From Streptomyces luteogriseus (GTDB lineage: Bacteria > Actinomycetota > Actinomycetes > Streptomycetales > Streptomycetaceae): 64,000 bases of DNA. The position numbers and the translations under genes are program-made. The notes beneath the pieces are model-generated. The model worked only from the letters and a program-made list of their open reading frames with translations. It ran no database searches and was not told where the DNA came from. The stretch lies in NCBI RefSeq assembly GCF_014205055.1, contig NZ_JACHMS010000001.1, forward strand, positions 7,716,501 to 7,780,500, read 5' to 3'. The stretch's first letter is position 1, and the number at the start of each line of letters is the position of its first letter. This document shows, piece by piece, positions 1 to 7,502 of this stretch.

Positions 1-548
1 GCGAGCACCGCGTCCAGCTGCCGGCCCTTCAGCCGGCGCAACGCGGCCGTGGTGACGACCAGTTGCGGGGGAGTGCCGGGCTGCCACCAGGCGTCGGGCT
101 GCTCGCTCTCCAGGACGACGAGCCGGCCGGAGACGGCCACCTCGCCCGGCAGCAGCGGAGCCCGGACCAGCAGATCGGCGCGCCGGCGGCGGCGTCGCGC
201 GCGGGCCCTGCCGACCTCGTGGACCAGCATCGCCGCGCTCCACAGGCCGGCGCCGGCCAGCGCTACCGCCGTCGTCGCGGCCCAGGGTCCCGCCGTGCCG
301 AGGACGTAGGCCTCCACGACCGCGCGCGGGGCCGTGGCGAAGAGGTGCCCGCCGACCGCGTGCCAGGCCGCCGCGGCACTGAGCGTCATGGACAGCGCGC
401 AGCACACGAGGACGGCCGCCACCACGCACTGCCACACCCACAGCGCCACCACCGGCTCACGGTCCGGCCAGTCCGCCCGGGCGAGCAGCCGGGGGGCGGT
501 CACGGCGGTCACGGCGCCGAGCAGCAGCAGCGCGGCGGTGAGCATCAT
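1..548 (-). CDS. M56-family (BlaR1/HtpX-like) membrane metallopeptidase, C-terminal part outside window
   Basis: Reading leftward from ATG at 548 (a second ATG follows at 545) the frame stays open to the window edge, giving 182 residues. It begins MMLTAALLLLGAVTAVTAP, has further hydrophobic segments, then a basic RARARRRRRR stretch and an SGRLVVLES segment before a TTAALRRL block. This membrane-then-basic layout is typical of Streptomyces M56 peptidases related to BlaR1. The HExxH zinc motif should follow beyond position 1, so catalytic competence cannot be judged. The DUF5134 gene lies just upstream on the same strand, 99 bases away. The family usually pairs with a BlaI-type repressor; none is visible here. 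Family assignment is by recalled resemblance. Confidence 0.7.
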   Translation of the reverse strand, partial: MMLTAALLLLGAVTAVTAPRLLARADWPDREPVVALWVWQCVVAAVLVCCALSMTLSAAAAWHAVGGHLFATAPRAVVEAYVLGTAGPWAATTAVALAGAGLWSAAMLVHEVGRARARRRRRRADLLVRAPLLPGEVAVSGRLVVLESEQPDAWWQPGTPPQLVVTTAALRRLKGRQLDAVL

Positions 549-647
549 GAGGGCAGCCTATGAGTGCGGCCCCGCTCACGGGTACGCCTTGTGCCGTCAA
601 AGTGACGCAGGCAACGGATCCGTTGGGCACGGCGGTTCCGGTCCGGT

Positions 648-1196
648 TCACAGCGTGAGCAGCATCGCCACCATCGCGATCCCCATGGACAGCCGGCAGG
701 CCCGGGCCAGTTCCGGCCGGTCGCCCCACCCGGCTCGAACGCCGCCCCCGGCCACGGCGGTCACCGGTACCAGGCGGACCCCGGCCAGCAGCACGTAGGC
801 GGCGAAGTAGAGCAACAGCGCCCCCGTCAGGAGCGGGACTCCCGATCCGCCCCGGCCGTGCGCGTGTCCGGGGGAGCCGGCCATGACGAGGGACATGTAG
901 ACCATCGCCGCGGCCCCCACCAGGTGGTGGAGATGGTGCGTGCCCGTCCGCGCCGCCCACAGCGCGTGGACCCCCGCCGCCCCGAACACCAGCGCGTAGA
1001 CGGGCCAGGCCCACGAAGGCGGAGTGAACACCGCCGCCGGGATGGCCATCGCGGCCATCCCGAAACCCATCAGCGCCTCGCCGCCCGCCGCACTGCGCTG
1101 CTCCTCGGCGCCGCTGCGCATCCGCGCCAGACAGTAGGCACCGGTCACCGCGCAGAGCGCCACCAGCAGCCAGCCTGACGAAGCCGGTCCGTGCAC
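648..1196 (-). CDS. DUF5134 integral membrane protein
   Basis: About 182 residues with roughly five hydrophobic segments (for example GWLLVALCAVTGAYCLA near the start and LLTGALLLYFAAYVLLAGV near the middle). A histidine-rich loop, GTHHLHHLVGAA, precedes a membrane segment. The start is placed at GTG 1196 because GGGGAGG lies five to six bases upstream; a GTG at 1202 is too close to that site, and the longer frame to 1262 lacks a site. DUF5134 proteins are actinobacterial and often sit beside M56 peptidases, as here. The His-rich loop hints at metal binding, but no function is established. Confidence 0.72.
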   Translation of the reverse strand: MHGPASSGWLLVALCAVTGAYCLARMRSGAEEQRSAAGGEALMGFGMAAMAIPAAVFTPPSWAWPVYALVFGAAGVHALWAARTGTHHLHHLVGAAAMVYMSLVMAGSPGHAHGRGGSGVPLLTGALLLYFAAYVLLAGVRLVPVTAVAGGGVRAGWGDRPELARACRLSMGIAMVAMLLTL

Positions 1197-1306
1197 GCGC
1201 ACCTCCCCGTTCGACGGTCGGTCATTCGATGCCCGGACCATGCGGCGCGCACGCAAGCGCAAGGGTGTACACGGGGAGCATTCGACGGAGCACGTCAGGT
1301 GAAGGG

Positions 1307-1330
1307 AGGTGCTTTACGGGTAAAACACCT
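1307..1330. promoter_or_regulatory. Imperfect inverted repeat, candidate MarR operator
   Basis: AGGTGCTTTAC and GTAAAACACCT form 11-base arms around GG with one mismatch. The site ends 16 bases before the exporter start at 1346. MarR proteins bind such palindromes, and a MarR gene is co-transcribed with the exporter. No good ribosome site lies between the repeat and the ATG, so the transcript may be leaderless. Confidence 0.55.
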
Positions 1331-1345
1331 GTTAATCTTGCCGTC

Positions 1346-3016
1346 ATGAGCAGTGCTCCCCCCACCCCTTTCGCCCCACCCGCCCGGCGTCTCCCCCTGG
1401 CGGGTGTGCTGCGCCTCGCCAAGCCCTCGGAGATCTGGTTCAAGCCCGCGCTGAGCGTGGTCGCGGCGATCGCCCCGCCCGCCTTCACCCTCCTGGCGCT
1501 CGGCCGGCTCGACCTCGTGATGTACGCGATGGCCGGGTCCCTGTGCGCGCTGTACGCCCACAGCCGGCCGTACGCCGCACGGGCGCGGGCCCTGGTGTGG
1601 GTCGTGCTGGGCATGCTCGGCGGGCTCGGCGTGGCCCTGGTCGCGGCCTCGCTCACCGGCAGCGCCGTCGTCCTGGTCACCGTCGGCGCGTTGCTGGCCG
1701 CCGCCCAGAAGGTGCTGTGCGACGCCACCCGGGTCGGCCCGCCGGGCAACGTCGTCCTCACCTTCGTCAGCTCCGCCTCCCTGTTCGCGCCGCAGACCCT
1801 CGCCCAGGTGCCCGGCCACCTGGCGCTGGCCGCCGCGACGGGCGCGTGGGCCTGGCTGGTCTGCATGGCGCCCGCGCTGGTGCGGCCGCACGGACCGGAG
1901 CGCCGCGCCACCGCCGCCGCACTCAGGGCCGCCGCCGGGTACGCCGACACCGGCGGAACCGGGGAGGGCCACGCCCGGGCCCGCGCCGCGGGCTATGCCG
2001 CCGTGCAGGCCGCCTGGCAGTCGCTGCTGTCCACCAGCGCCCCCTCCCGGACCCGGCGGGCCCTCGAACGCCTCGTCGTCCGCGCCGAGGTCGCCCTCGC
2101 GGCGCCGGCGCAGGCGGAGGCGGGCCGGCTGCGCGCGTGGGCGGGCTCGCTGCGCGGCACCGGCCCCGTCCCGGAGGCCGGACTGCCGCACGCGGCCGCC
2201 GACGAACTGCTCGGCGTGGCCGCGGCCCGGCCCCTCTGGTCGCGGCTGGGCCCGCTGACCCCGCTCGCGGCACGCACCGCGCTCGGCTGCGCGCTGGCCG
2301 GCTACGCCTCCCTCGCCCTCGGGATCGGCCGCCCCTACTGGGCGCTGGTCACCGCGGCCTCGCTGTACCAGGCGAACATCGCGCTGACCTGGAGCCGGGC
2401 CGTCCAGCGGGTCGTGGGCAACGTCGTCGGCGTGCTCGTCTTCCTGGCCGTCGTGCCGCTCGCGCACCTGGGCCCGGCGGCGCTCGTGCTGTGCTGCCTC
2501 GCGTTCAGCTTCGGTGCGGAGGTGCTGATCAGCCGGAACTACTGGCTCGGCAGCGTCTGTGTGACGCCCATGGCCCTGCTCATCACGGAGTTCGCCGGAT
2601 ACCAGGAGGCCGGGACGCTGATGAGGGAGCGGGTCGTGGACACCGTCGTCGGCGCGCTGGTCGGGTTCGTCGCCGCCGTCGCGGTCACCAACCGGCGCGC
2701 GGGCGACCGCGTCGAACGCGCGCTGGCCGCCGCCGACCGGGCCCGCGAGCACACCGCCCGCCTCCTGGCCGAGCCCGATCCCGGCCCCGGCCCCACGGCA
2801 CTGGAATCCGCCCGCCGCGGCCTCGCCGTCGCCCTGTCCGAACTGCGCGCCACGGCCGACGCCGCCGCCGGTGAATGGTGGCAGCGGGCCCTGCCCCAGG
2901 AGCGGGTCGTGCTCGCCGAACAGTCCGGACACCGTACGCTCGCCGCGACGGCCCGACGCCAGGGCCTGCTCCCGGAGCGGGACCCGGCCACCGAAACGGA
3001 GGACGCACGGCCATGA
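1346..3016 (+). CDS. FUSC/aromatic-acid-exporter-type membrane protein
   Basis: The 556-residue protein has an N-terminal block of membrane helices (about residues 30-180), a soluble alpha-helical middle, a second membrane block (about residues 310-450, including IGRPYWALVTAASLYQ) and a C-terminal soluble tail. This duplicated layout is that of FUSC/ArAE exporters such as AaeB. The PYWAL motif opening the second block is characteristic of the family. Start chosen at ATG 1346, just after the palindrome; the longer frame from 1229 would cross that palindrome. The MarR gene overlaps its stop by ATGA, so the two are translationally coupled. An efflux role for an aromatic or organic acid sensed by the MarR protein is inferred. 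Confidence 0.75.
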   Translation: MSSAPPTPFAPPARRLPLAGVLRLAKPSEIWFKPALSVVAAIAPPAFTLLALGRLDLVMYAMAGSLCALYAHSRPYAARARALVWVVLGMLGGLGVALVAASLTGSAVVLVTVGALLAAAQKVLCDATRVGPPGNVVLTFVSSASLFAPQTLAQVPGHLALAAATGAWAWLVCMAPALVRPHGPERRATAAALRAAAGYADTGGTGEGHARARAAGYAAVQAAWQSLLSTSAPSRTRRALERLVVRAEVALAAPAQAEAGRLRAWAGSLRGTGPVPEAGLPHAAADELLGVAAARPLWSRLGPLTPLAARTALGCALAGYASLALGIGRPYWALVTAASLYQANIALTWSRAVQRVVGNVVGVLVFLAVVPLAHLGPAALVLCCLAFSFGAEVLISRNYWLGSVCVTPMALLITEFAGYQEAGTLMRERVVDTVVGALVGFVAAVAVTNRRAGDRVERALAAADRAREHTARLLAEPDPGPGPTALESARRGLAVALSELRATADAAAGEWWQRALPQERVVLAEQSGHRTLAATARRQGLLPERDPATETEDARP

Positions 3017-3798
3017 CGCCGACCGAAGGACCATCGCCCACGGGACGCGACGGGGGACGGGCCCCGCAGCCGGGGGACGAGGCAGAGCCGGTGGCGGAGG
3101 GACGGGTGGCCGACGTGGGGGCAGCGGCCGGAGGGGCGCCCGTCGAGGGCGCTCGGGCCGCCGGGGGCGAGGGTCCCGAAGGGCGTTCGGCCGAGGGGCG
3201 GGCAACCGCCGCCGGCGATCCGGTTCACGACCTGGCCGACGAAGCCGGCCCGGACGCCGGGTTCCACGGCGAAGCCGATCCCGGCGGCGGCCGGCGGGGC
3301 GACACGGTGGCCGCCGTCGTCAAGCAGTGGCAGACCGTGCGGCCCGGGCTCGACACCGGTCCGATGGAGATCATCGGTCGGATCAACCGCTGTGCCGCGC
3401 TGCTGCAGCAGGCCGAGGACGCTCCGCTGCGCCGGGCGGGCCTCAGCCGGCCCGAGTTCGATCTGCTGGGCGCGCTGCGCCGCACCGGGCACGAGCTGAC
3501 GCCTGGAGAGCTCGCCCGGGAGACCTTCTCCTCGGGCGCCGCGGTCACCAAACGCCTCAAGCAGCTGACCGAGCGCGGTCTGGTCGAGCGGCGCGGGGAC
3601 ACCCGGGACCGCCGGGTCGTCCACCTCCGCCTCACCGACGCCGGACGCGACCTGGTCGACGGCATCCTCCCCGTCCAGCTCGCCTACGAGACCGCCGTGC
3701 TGTCCGGCCTGGACGGCCCGGAGCAGGGCGAACTCGCCGCACTGCTCGGGGAGTTGCTCAGCCAGCTCGAAGGGCGGCTCGGCGTGCTGCGGGCCTGA
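3013..3798 (+). CDS. MarR-family regulator with long disordered N-terminus
   Basis: 261 residues if translation begins at the ATG overlapping the exporter stop. The winged-helix core is in the last ~160 residues: PMEIIGRINRCAALLQQ, LSRPEFDLLGALRR, then SSGAAVTKRLKQLTERGLVERR (recognition helix) and DTRDRRVVHLRLTDAGR (wing). About the first 100 residues are Gly/Ala/Glu-rich with no recognisable fold, unusual for MarR proteins of 140-170 residues. GTG codons inside that stretch could be the true start, but none has a convincing ribosome site. It probably controls the exporter through the palindrome at 1307-1330 and releases on binding a phenolic ligand, as MarR proteins do. Confidence 0.8.
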   Translation: MTPTEGPSPTGRDGGRAPQPGDEAEPVAEGRVADVGAAAGGAPVEGARAAGGEGPEGRSAEGRATAAGDPVHDLADEAGPDAGFHGEADPGGGRRGDTVAAVVKQWQTVRPGLDTGPMEIIGRINRCAALLQQAEDAPLRRAGLSRPEFDLLGALRRTGHELTPGELARETFSSGAAVTKRLKQLTERGLVERRGDTRDRRVVHLRLTDAGRDLVDGILPVQLAYETAVLSGLDGPEQGELAALLGELLSQLEGRLGVLRA

Positions 3799-3920
3799 AC
3801 CGCACAGTCGTGAAGGACGCCCTCGTCCCCTCCGGGCAGGTCGCAGGCAGAACGCCGGGGGAGCCGGATGACACTTTCGGCGCACGTCACGGCGCGCTCC
3901 CGCCGTCGCACACCGCCGTC

Positions 3921-4682
3921 TCAGCCCTCGTCGCCCGCCCGGTACACGCCGAACATCGCCCCCTGCGGATCCCGGAGCACCGCGATGCGCGGACCGTCGG
4001 GCACGGAGGTGGGCACCATCAGGACCGTGCCGTGCCGCTGGACGACGGCGGTGGTGTCGTCCACGTCGGCGACGGCGAAGTACGGCAGCCAGTGCGCCGG
4101 CACCTCGGGCGGGAACTTCTCGTCCATCGTCACCATGCCGCCGAAGTCCGCGCCGCCGACGCCCCACTGGGTGTAGCGGTCCGACGGAGCCACCGTCCAG
4201 CCGAACACCCGCGTGTAGAAGGACACGGCCCCCTCCGGGTCCCGCGTCATCAGCTCCACCCAGCCCAGCGATCCGGGAGCGTTGAACAGACCGGCGCCGG
4301 GGAAGGTCCCCGCCTGCCACAGCTGGAACACGGCACCGCCCGGATCGGCGGCCACCGCGAAACGGCCCATGTCGAACACGTCCGCCGGGCCGAACAACAG
4401 CGTCCCGCCCGCCTCCGTCACCGCACGGACGGTGTCGTCCGCGTCGGTCACCGCGAACGACACGTTCCACGCGACCGGCTGCGAGGGCTGGTACAGCGGG
4501 GCGAGCGCTGCCACGGCCGCTTCCCCGAGGTGCGCGACGGTGTAGCCGCCGACCTCCTGCCGCGCGTCCGTCTCGGGCCGCCAGCCGAACAGCCGCGTGT
4601 AGAACCGCCGGGCCGCGTCCAGGTCGCTGGTCCCCAGCTCGGTCCAGCAGGGGCCGCCGGTCACCGGTGCGTCGAGCTTCAT
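3921..4682 (-). CDS. VOC (glyoxalase/bleomycin-resistance) family protein, two domains
   Basis: 253 residues containing two tandem vicinal-oxygen-chelate modules. The first opens PCWTELGTSDLDAARRFY and the second GWVELMTRDPEGAVSFY; each continues to a terminal segment, DPGGAVFQLWQ and DPQGAMFGVYR. Start at ATG 4682, preceded by GGAAGGA at suitable spacing; upstream codons in the same frame lack a site. Streptomyces carry many such paired-VOC proteins, often annotated as hydroxylase or glyoxalase; the substrate cannot be read from sequence. It stands alone between the MarR gene and a decayed GNAT locus. Confidence 0.82.
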   Translation of the reverse strand: MKLDAPVTGGPCWTELGTSDLDAARRFYTRLFGWRPETDARQEVGGYTVAHLGEAAVAALAPLYQPSQPVAWNVSFAVTDADDTVRAVTEAGGTLLFGPADVFDMGRFAVAADPGGAVFQLWQAGTFPGAGLFNAPGSLGWVELMTRDPEGAVSFYTRVFGWTVAPSDRYTQWGVGGADFGGMVTMDEKFPPEVPAHWLPYFAVADVDDTTAVVQRHGTVLMVPTSVPDGPRIAVLRDPQGAMFGVYRAGDEG

Positions 4683-4884
4683 GGCGTTCCTTCCACGAGC
4701 GGCGGGGGCAGGCCCCCCGGGGCCCCTCCAGCACGCTAAGCCGCCCCCTGGGCTCCCTGCCATCCGGGACAACCCACCGGTGTGTCGCCGCGGCCCGGGA
4801 CCCGCCCGGCACCGCGTGGCGGCCTCCGGCTCCGTCTGCTGCGCCACCGGGCGGATGCCGAGGCCGGCGCGGCCCACCGGGAGA

Positions 4885-5560
4885 CCGCGAGATCAACTGG
4901 TGCGTCCACCGCCCGGCGGCGCCCCTCCGGCCGGACGCCGACCTCGCCGCGGACCTGCTGGTGAGGCATGCCTCGCACGGTTCGCCCGCTGGAGCGCCCG
5001 CGTACGGTACGCCGACGGATCCCTGCCCGCCCCGCTCGTCCACGGCCTTCCCCGCAACTGGCCCCACGTCCGGGCCCTCTACGAAGGCGCGGGGTTCCGG
5101 CACACCGCCGGCGACACCGAGGCCATCCTGATCGCCCGGGTGGCCGGCCTGCCGGACCGCGAGCCCCGGCAGGGCGGCACGGCCGAGCGCACGCTGGGGG
5201 GGTGCGGACCCGCTTCGTGGTCCGGGCGGAGGGAAGGACACTCGGTCACATCGAGATCGACAAGGCACCGGCCGGCCCGGAGCCACGCTCGCGCGGGCGG
5301 TCCCGCCGGCATCGGCAACCTGTCCATCGACCCCGAGCCGGCCGCGGCGTCCGCGAACTCCGCTCCGAAGGCCCCGCGCAGCTCGGCGCCGGCCTGGGGC
5401 ACGGCCGCTCCGGCCGGTTCGCAGGCGACGAGCCGGTCGACGCCGTACAGCCGCAGCCGGTCGGCGGCCGGGTGACCGACCGTGCTTCGTTCGCCCTCCT
5501 GGCCGGACCGGGCTTTCGCGAACTCACCCGGACGGACCGGGGGTGGGAGAGCGCCCGGAG
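4885..5560 (+). pseudogene. Decayed GNAT N-acetyltransferase
   Basis: Blocks typical of a Streptomyces GNAT family occur in order but in different frames. One frame has DADLAADLLVRHAS near 4935-4975. The next has VRYADGSLPAPLVHGLPRNW followed by PHVRALYEGAGFRHTAGDTE. A third has VRTRFVVRAEGRTLGHIEID near 5205-5265. IGNLSIDPE then appears in the earlier frame, and LLAGPGFRELTRTDRGWE follows near 5500-5550. One shift falls in a run of seven G at 5195-5202; adding one base there would restore the frame. No single reading frame is intact. The limits are approximate, because the N-terminal part is hard to trace. It lies between two VOC genes. Confidence 0.65.
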
Positions 5561-5565
5561 CGAGC

Positions 5566-5958
5566 TCAGATACCCGGCCGGTAGCGCATCGGGTGGTCCG
5601 CCGGTACCTCGACCAGCACGATCGGCGTCCCGTCCGGATCCGCGATCCACATCTCGACCAGCCCCCAGGGTTCCTGCACGGGCGGCCGCACGATGTCCAC
5701 GCCCTTCGCCCGCAGTTCCTCCTGTGCCGCGGCCGCGTCATCGACCTGCAGCCACAGCCGTACGGCGGGCGCCGGGGGCGTCTCGGACCGGCCGGAGACC
5801 TCCAGGAAGCCGCCGCCCATGAAGAAGACCGTGCCGCGCTCCGCTCCCGTGCCGAACTCGCGGTAGACGGCGAGGCCGAGCTGCTCGCCGTAGAAGGCCC
5901 GGGACCGCTCGGGGTCGGTGGGGCGGAGCAGGATCCGGCTGCTGAGTACATGCACCAT
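5566..5958 (-). CDS. VOC family protein (single domain)
   Basis: 130 residues: MVHVLSSRILLRPTDPERS opens the fold, with RAFYGEQLGLAVYREFG next, a central GGGFLEVSG strand, then LWLQVDDAAAAQEELRAKG and WGLVEMWIADPDGTPIVLVE at the end, which is the usual VOC module order. Start at ATG 5958; the longer frame toward 6225 overlaps the divergent GNAT gene and has no family similarity. The 70-base gap to the GNAT start at 6029 should hold both promoters. The ligand is unknown; single-domain VOC proteins of this type include glyoxalase I and antibiotic-binding proteins. Confidence 0.82.
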   Translation of the reverse strand: MVHVLSSRILLRPTDPERSRAFYGEQLGLAVYREFGTGAERGTVFFMGGGFLEVSGRSETPPAPAVRLWLQVDDAAAAQEELRAKGVDIVRPPVQEPWGLVEMWIADPDGTPIVLVEVPADHPMRYRPGI

Positions 5959-6028
5959 GCAGCGGAGCTTAGTGGCGGCGTTACGCTCATCCCTGCCCGA
6001 GCCGCGCCACATACGGAGACGTACGCCC

Positions 6029-6565
6029 ATGGAGACCGCCGCCGCACTGACCTTCCGCGATGCCACCGACGCCGACGTCGACGAGCTGGTCGCGCTGATC
6101 GAGTCGGCGTACCGGGGCGACGACAGCCGGGCCGGGTGGACCACCGAGGCGGACATCCTCGAAGGGCAGCGCACCGACCCGGAGGGGGTGCTGGAGGTCA
6201 TCAAGTCGCCCGACAGCCGGCTCATGACCGTGGAGCGGGACGGCAGGGTCGTCGCCTGCTGTCAGCTGGAGCACCAGGGCGACCACGCCTACTTCGGGAT
6301 GTTCGCCGTCAGCCCCCTGCTCCAGGGCGCGGGCCTCGGCAAGGTGATCATCGCGGAGGCGGAGCGGCAGGCCCGCGCGACCTGGGGGGTGCGGGAGATG
6401 CAGATGACCGTGATCTCCGTGCGTGACGACCTCATCGCCTGGTACGAGCGGCGTGGCTACCGCCGTACGGGACGGATGACCCCGTTCCCGTACGGCGACG
6501 AGCGCTTCGGCGTCCCGCAGCGCGACGACCTCCAGTTCGAGCTGCTGGTCAAGGAGCTCGGCTAG
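6029..6565 (+). CDS. GNAT family N-acetyltransferase
   Basis: 178 residues with a complete GNAT fold: LTFRDATDADVDELVALIES at the start, MTVERDGRVVACCQLEHQ as the beta-4 strand, AYFGMFAVSPLLQGAGLGKV containing the acetyl-CoA pyrophosphate loop (Q-G-A-G-L-G-K), and IAWYERRGYRRTGRMTPFPYG near the end. The insert WTTEADILEGQRTDPEGV resembles GNAT proteins that act on amino-acid or amine substrates. Start at ATG 6029. Its stop lies three bases from that of the convergent phosphodiesterase gene. Substrate unknown; unlike the damaged GNAT locus 0.5 kb upstream, all motifs are intact. Confidence 0.85.
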   Translation: METAAALTFRDATDADVDELVALIESAYRGDDSRAGWTTEADILEGQRTDPEGVLEVIKSPDSRLMTVERDGRVVACCQLEHQGDHAYFGMFAVSPLLQGAGLGKVIIAEAERQARATWGVREMQMTVISVRDDLIAWYERRGYRRTGRMTPFPYGDERFGVPQRDDLQFELLVKELG

Positions 6566-6568
6566 CCG

Positions 6569-7252
6569 CTACGCCGTGAAACGGCCCGTGCGCTTGATGT
6601 CCGGGTGGTCGGTGGTCGCGCCGTCCAGACCGAACGCCCGGACGAGGCGCAGCTGGTCCTGTGTGTTCACCACCCAGCCGATGATCTTGAGGTCGGCCTT
6701 GCGGGCCCGCTCCACGATCTCCAGGGTGAGCCTGCGGATGTTCAGGCAGACGGTCTCGGCGCCGGCCTGGACGGCGCGGTCCACGATGTCGGTGCCGTAG
6801 CGGCTGGCGATCAGCGCGGTGCGCACTCCCGGCACCAGTGGCTTGATCTCGGCGATCGCCTCGTCGTGGAACGAGGACACCTCCACCCGGCCGGCCAGTC
6901 CGCGCTCGTTCATGACCTCGGCCAGGGCGCGCGCCGCCTGGGCGTCCTTGATCTCCGCCTGGAGCGGCGACTGCACGGCCTCCAGGACCTCCTCGAAAAC
7001 CGGGACCCGCTCGCCCCGGCCCGCGTCCAGGGCCCGCAGCTCGGCGAGGGTCTTCTCGGCGATCGGCCCGGTGCCGTCGGTCGTGCGGTCCACATCCGTG
7101 TCGTGCATGACGACGAGCGCGCCGTCCTTGCTCAGATGCAGATCGAGTTCGATGGCGTCGAGCCCCGCCTCCTGGGCGGCGACGAAGGACCGGAGGGTGT
7201 TCTCGGGTTCCACACCCATGATTCCGCGGTGACCGATGGTGAGGAAGTTCAA
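6569..7252 (-). CDS. Glycerophosphodiester phosphodiesterase family protein
   Basis: 227 residues forming the GDPD TIM barrel. Catalytic motifs are present: IGHRGIMGVEPENT (His and Glu), DAIELDLHLSKDGALVVMHD (Glu, Asp and second His), LQAEIK and the closing ATTDHPD. The start is taken as TTG 7252, directly before NFLTIGHRG, with GAGAG about eight bases upstream; no ATG or GTG is available near this point and upstream codons do not resemble the family. No signal peptide, so it is cytoplasmic. It hydrolyses deacylated phospholipid headgroup diesters to glycerol-3-phosphate and an alcohol. Confidence 0.85.
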   Translation of the reverse strand: MNFLTIGHRGIMGVEPENTLRSFVAAQEAGLDAIELDLHLSKDGALVVMHDTDVDRTTDGTGPIAEKTLAELRALDAGRGERVPVFEEVLEAVQSPLQAEIKDAQAARALAEVMNERGLAGRVEVSSFHDEAIAEIKPLVPGVRTALIASRYGTDIVDRAVQAGAETVCLNIRRLTLEIVERARKADLKIIGWVVNTQDQLRLVRAFGLDGATTDHPDIKRTGRFTA

Positions 7253-7458
7253 GACGCGACTCTCTTCCGTCGACAGGCGGCACTGGGGGCCTGACCGGCC
7301 CCCCTGACCGTATCGCCTGGACCCGCCCTGTGCAGAGAGTGAGGGCATGGTCGCCGTGCATCCGGGCAGAAGCGTGACCGGCAGGAAAAAGTGCGGTGAA
7401 GGAGCGGGTCGGGCAGGATAATTTCCCGGGTTCACCCTTGCTGGGAGGAACCTCGTGT

Positions 7459-7475
7459 GTATACGGTCTGCATAC
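7459..7475. promoter_or_regulatory. Imperfect GTATAC / GCATAC inverted repeat upstream of DUF6421 gene
   Basis: GTATAC and GCATAC face each other across five bases (five of six positions complementary), 27 bases before the DUF6421 start. It lies in the 250-base gap between divergent genes. Could be an operator or chance; the palindrome is short. Confidence 0.25.
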
Positions 7476-7502
7476 GTGAGATTCTCCCGTGGAAGGTGGG
7501 AC

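Noticed and set aside
2539..5286. 915-codon minus-strand frame spanning exporter, MarR and VOC genes
   Set aside because: Low-complexity Arg/Gly/Ala-rich text crossing three genes with clear motifs in other frames; typical GC-rich shadow.
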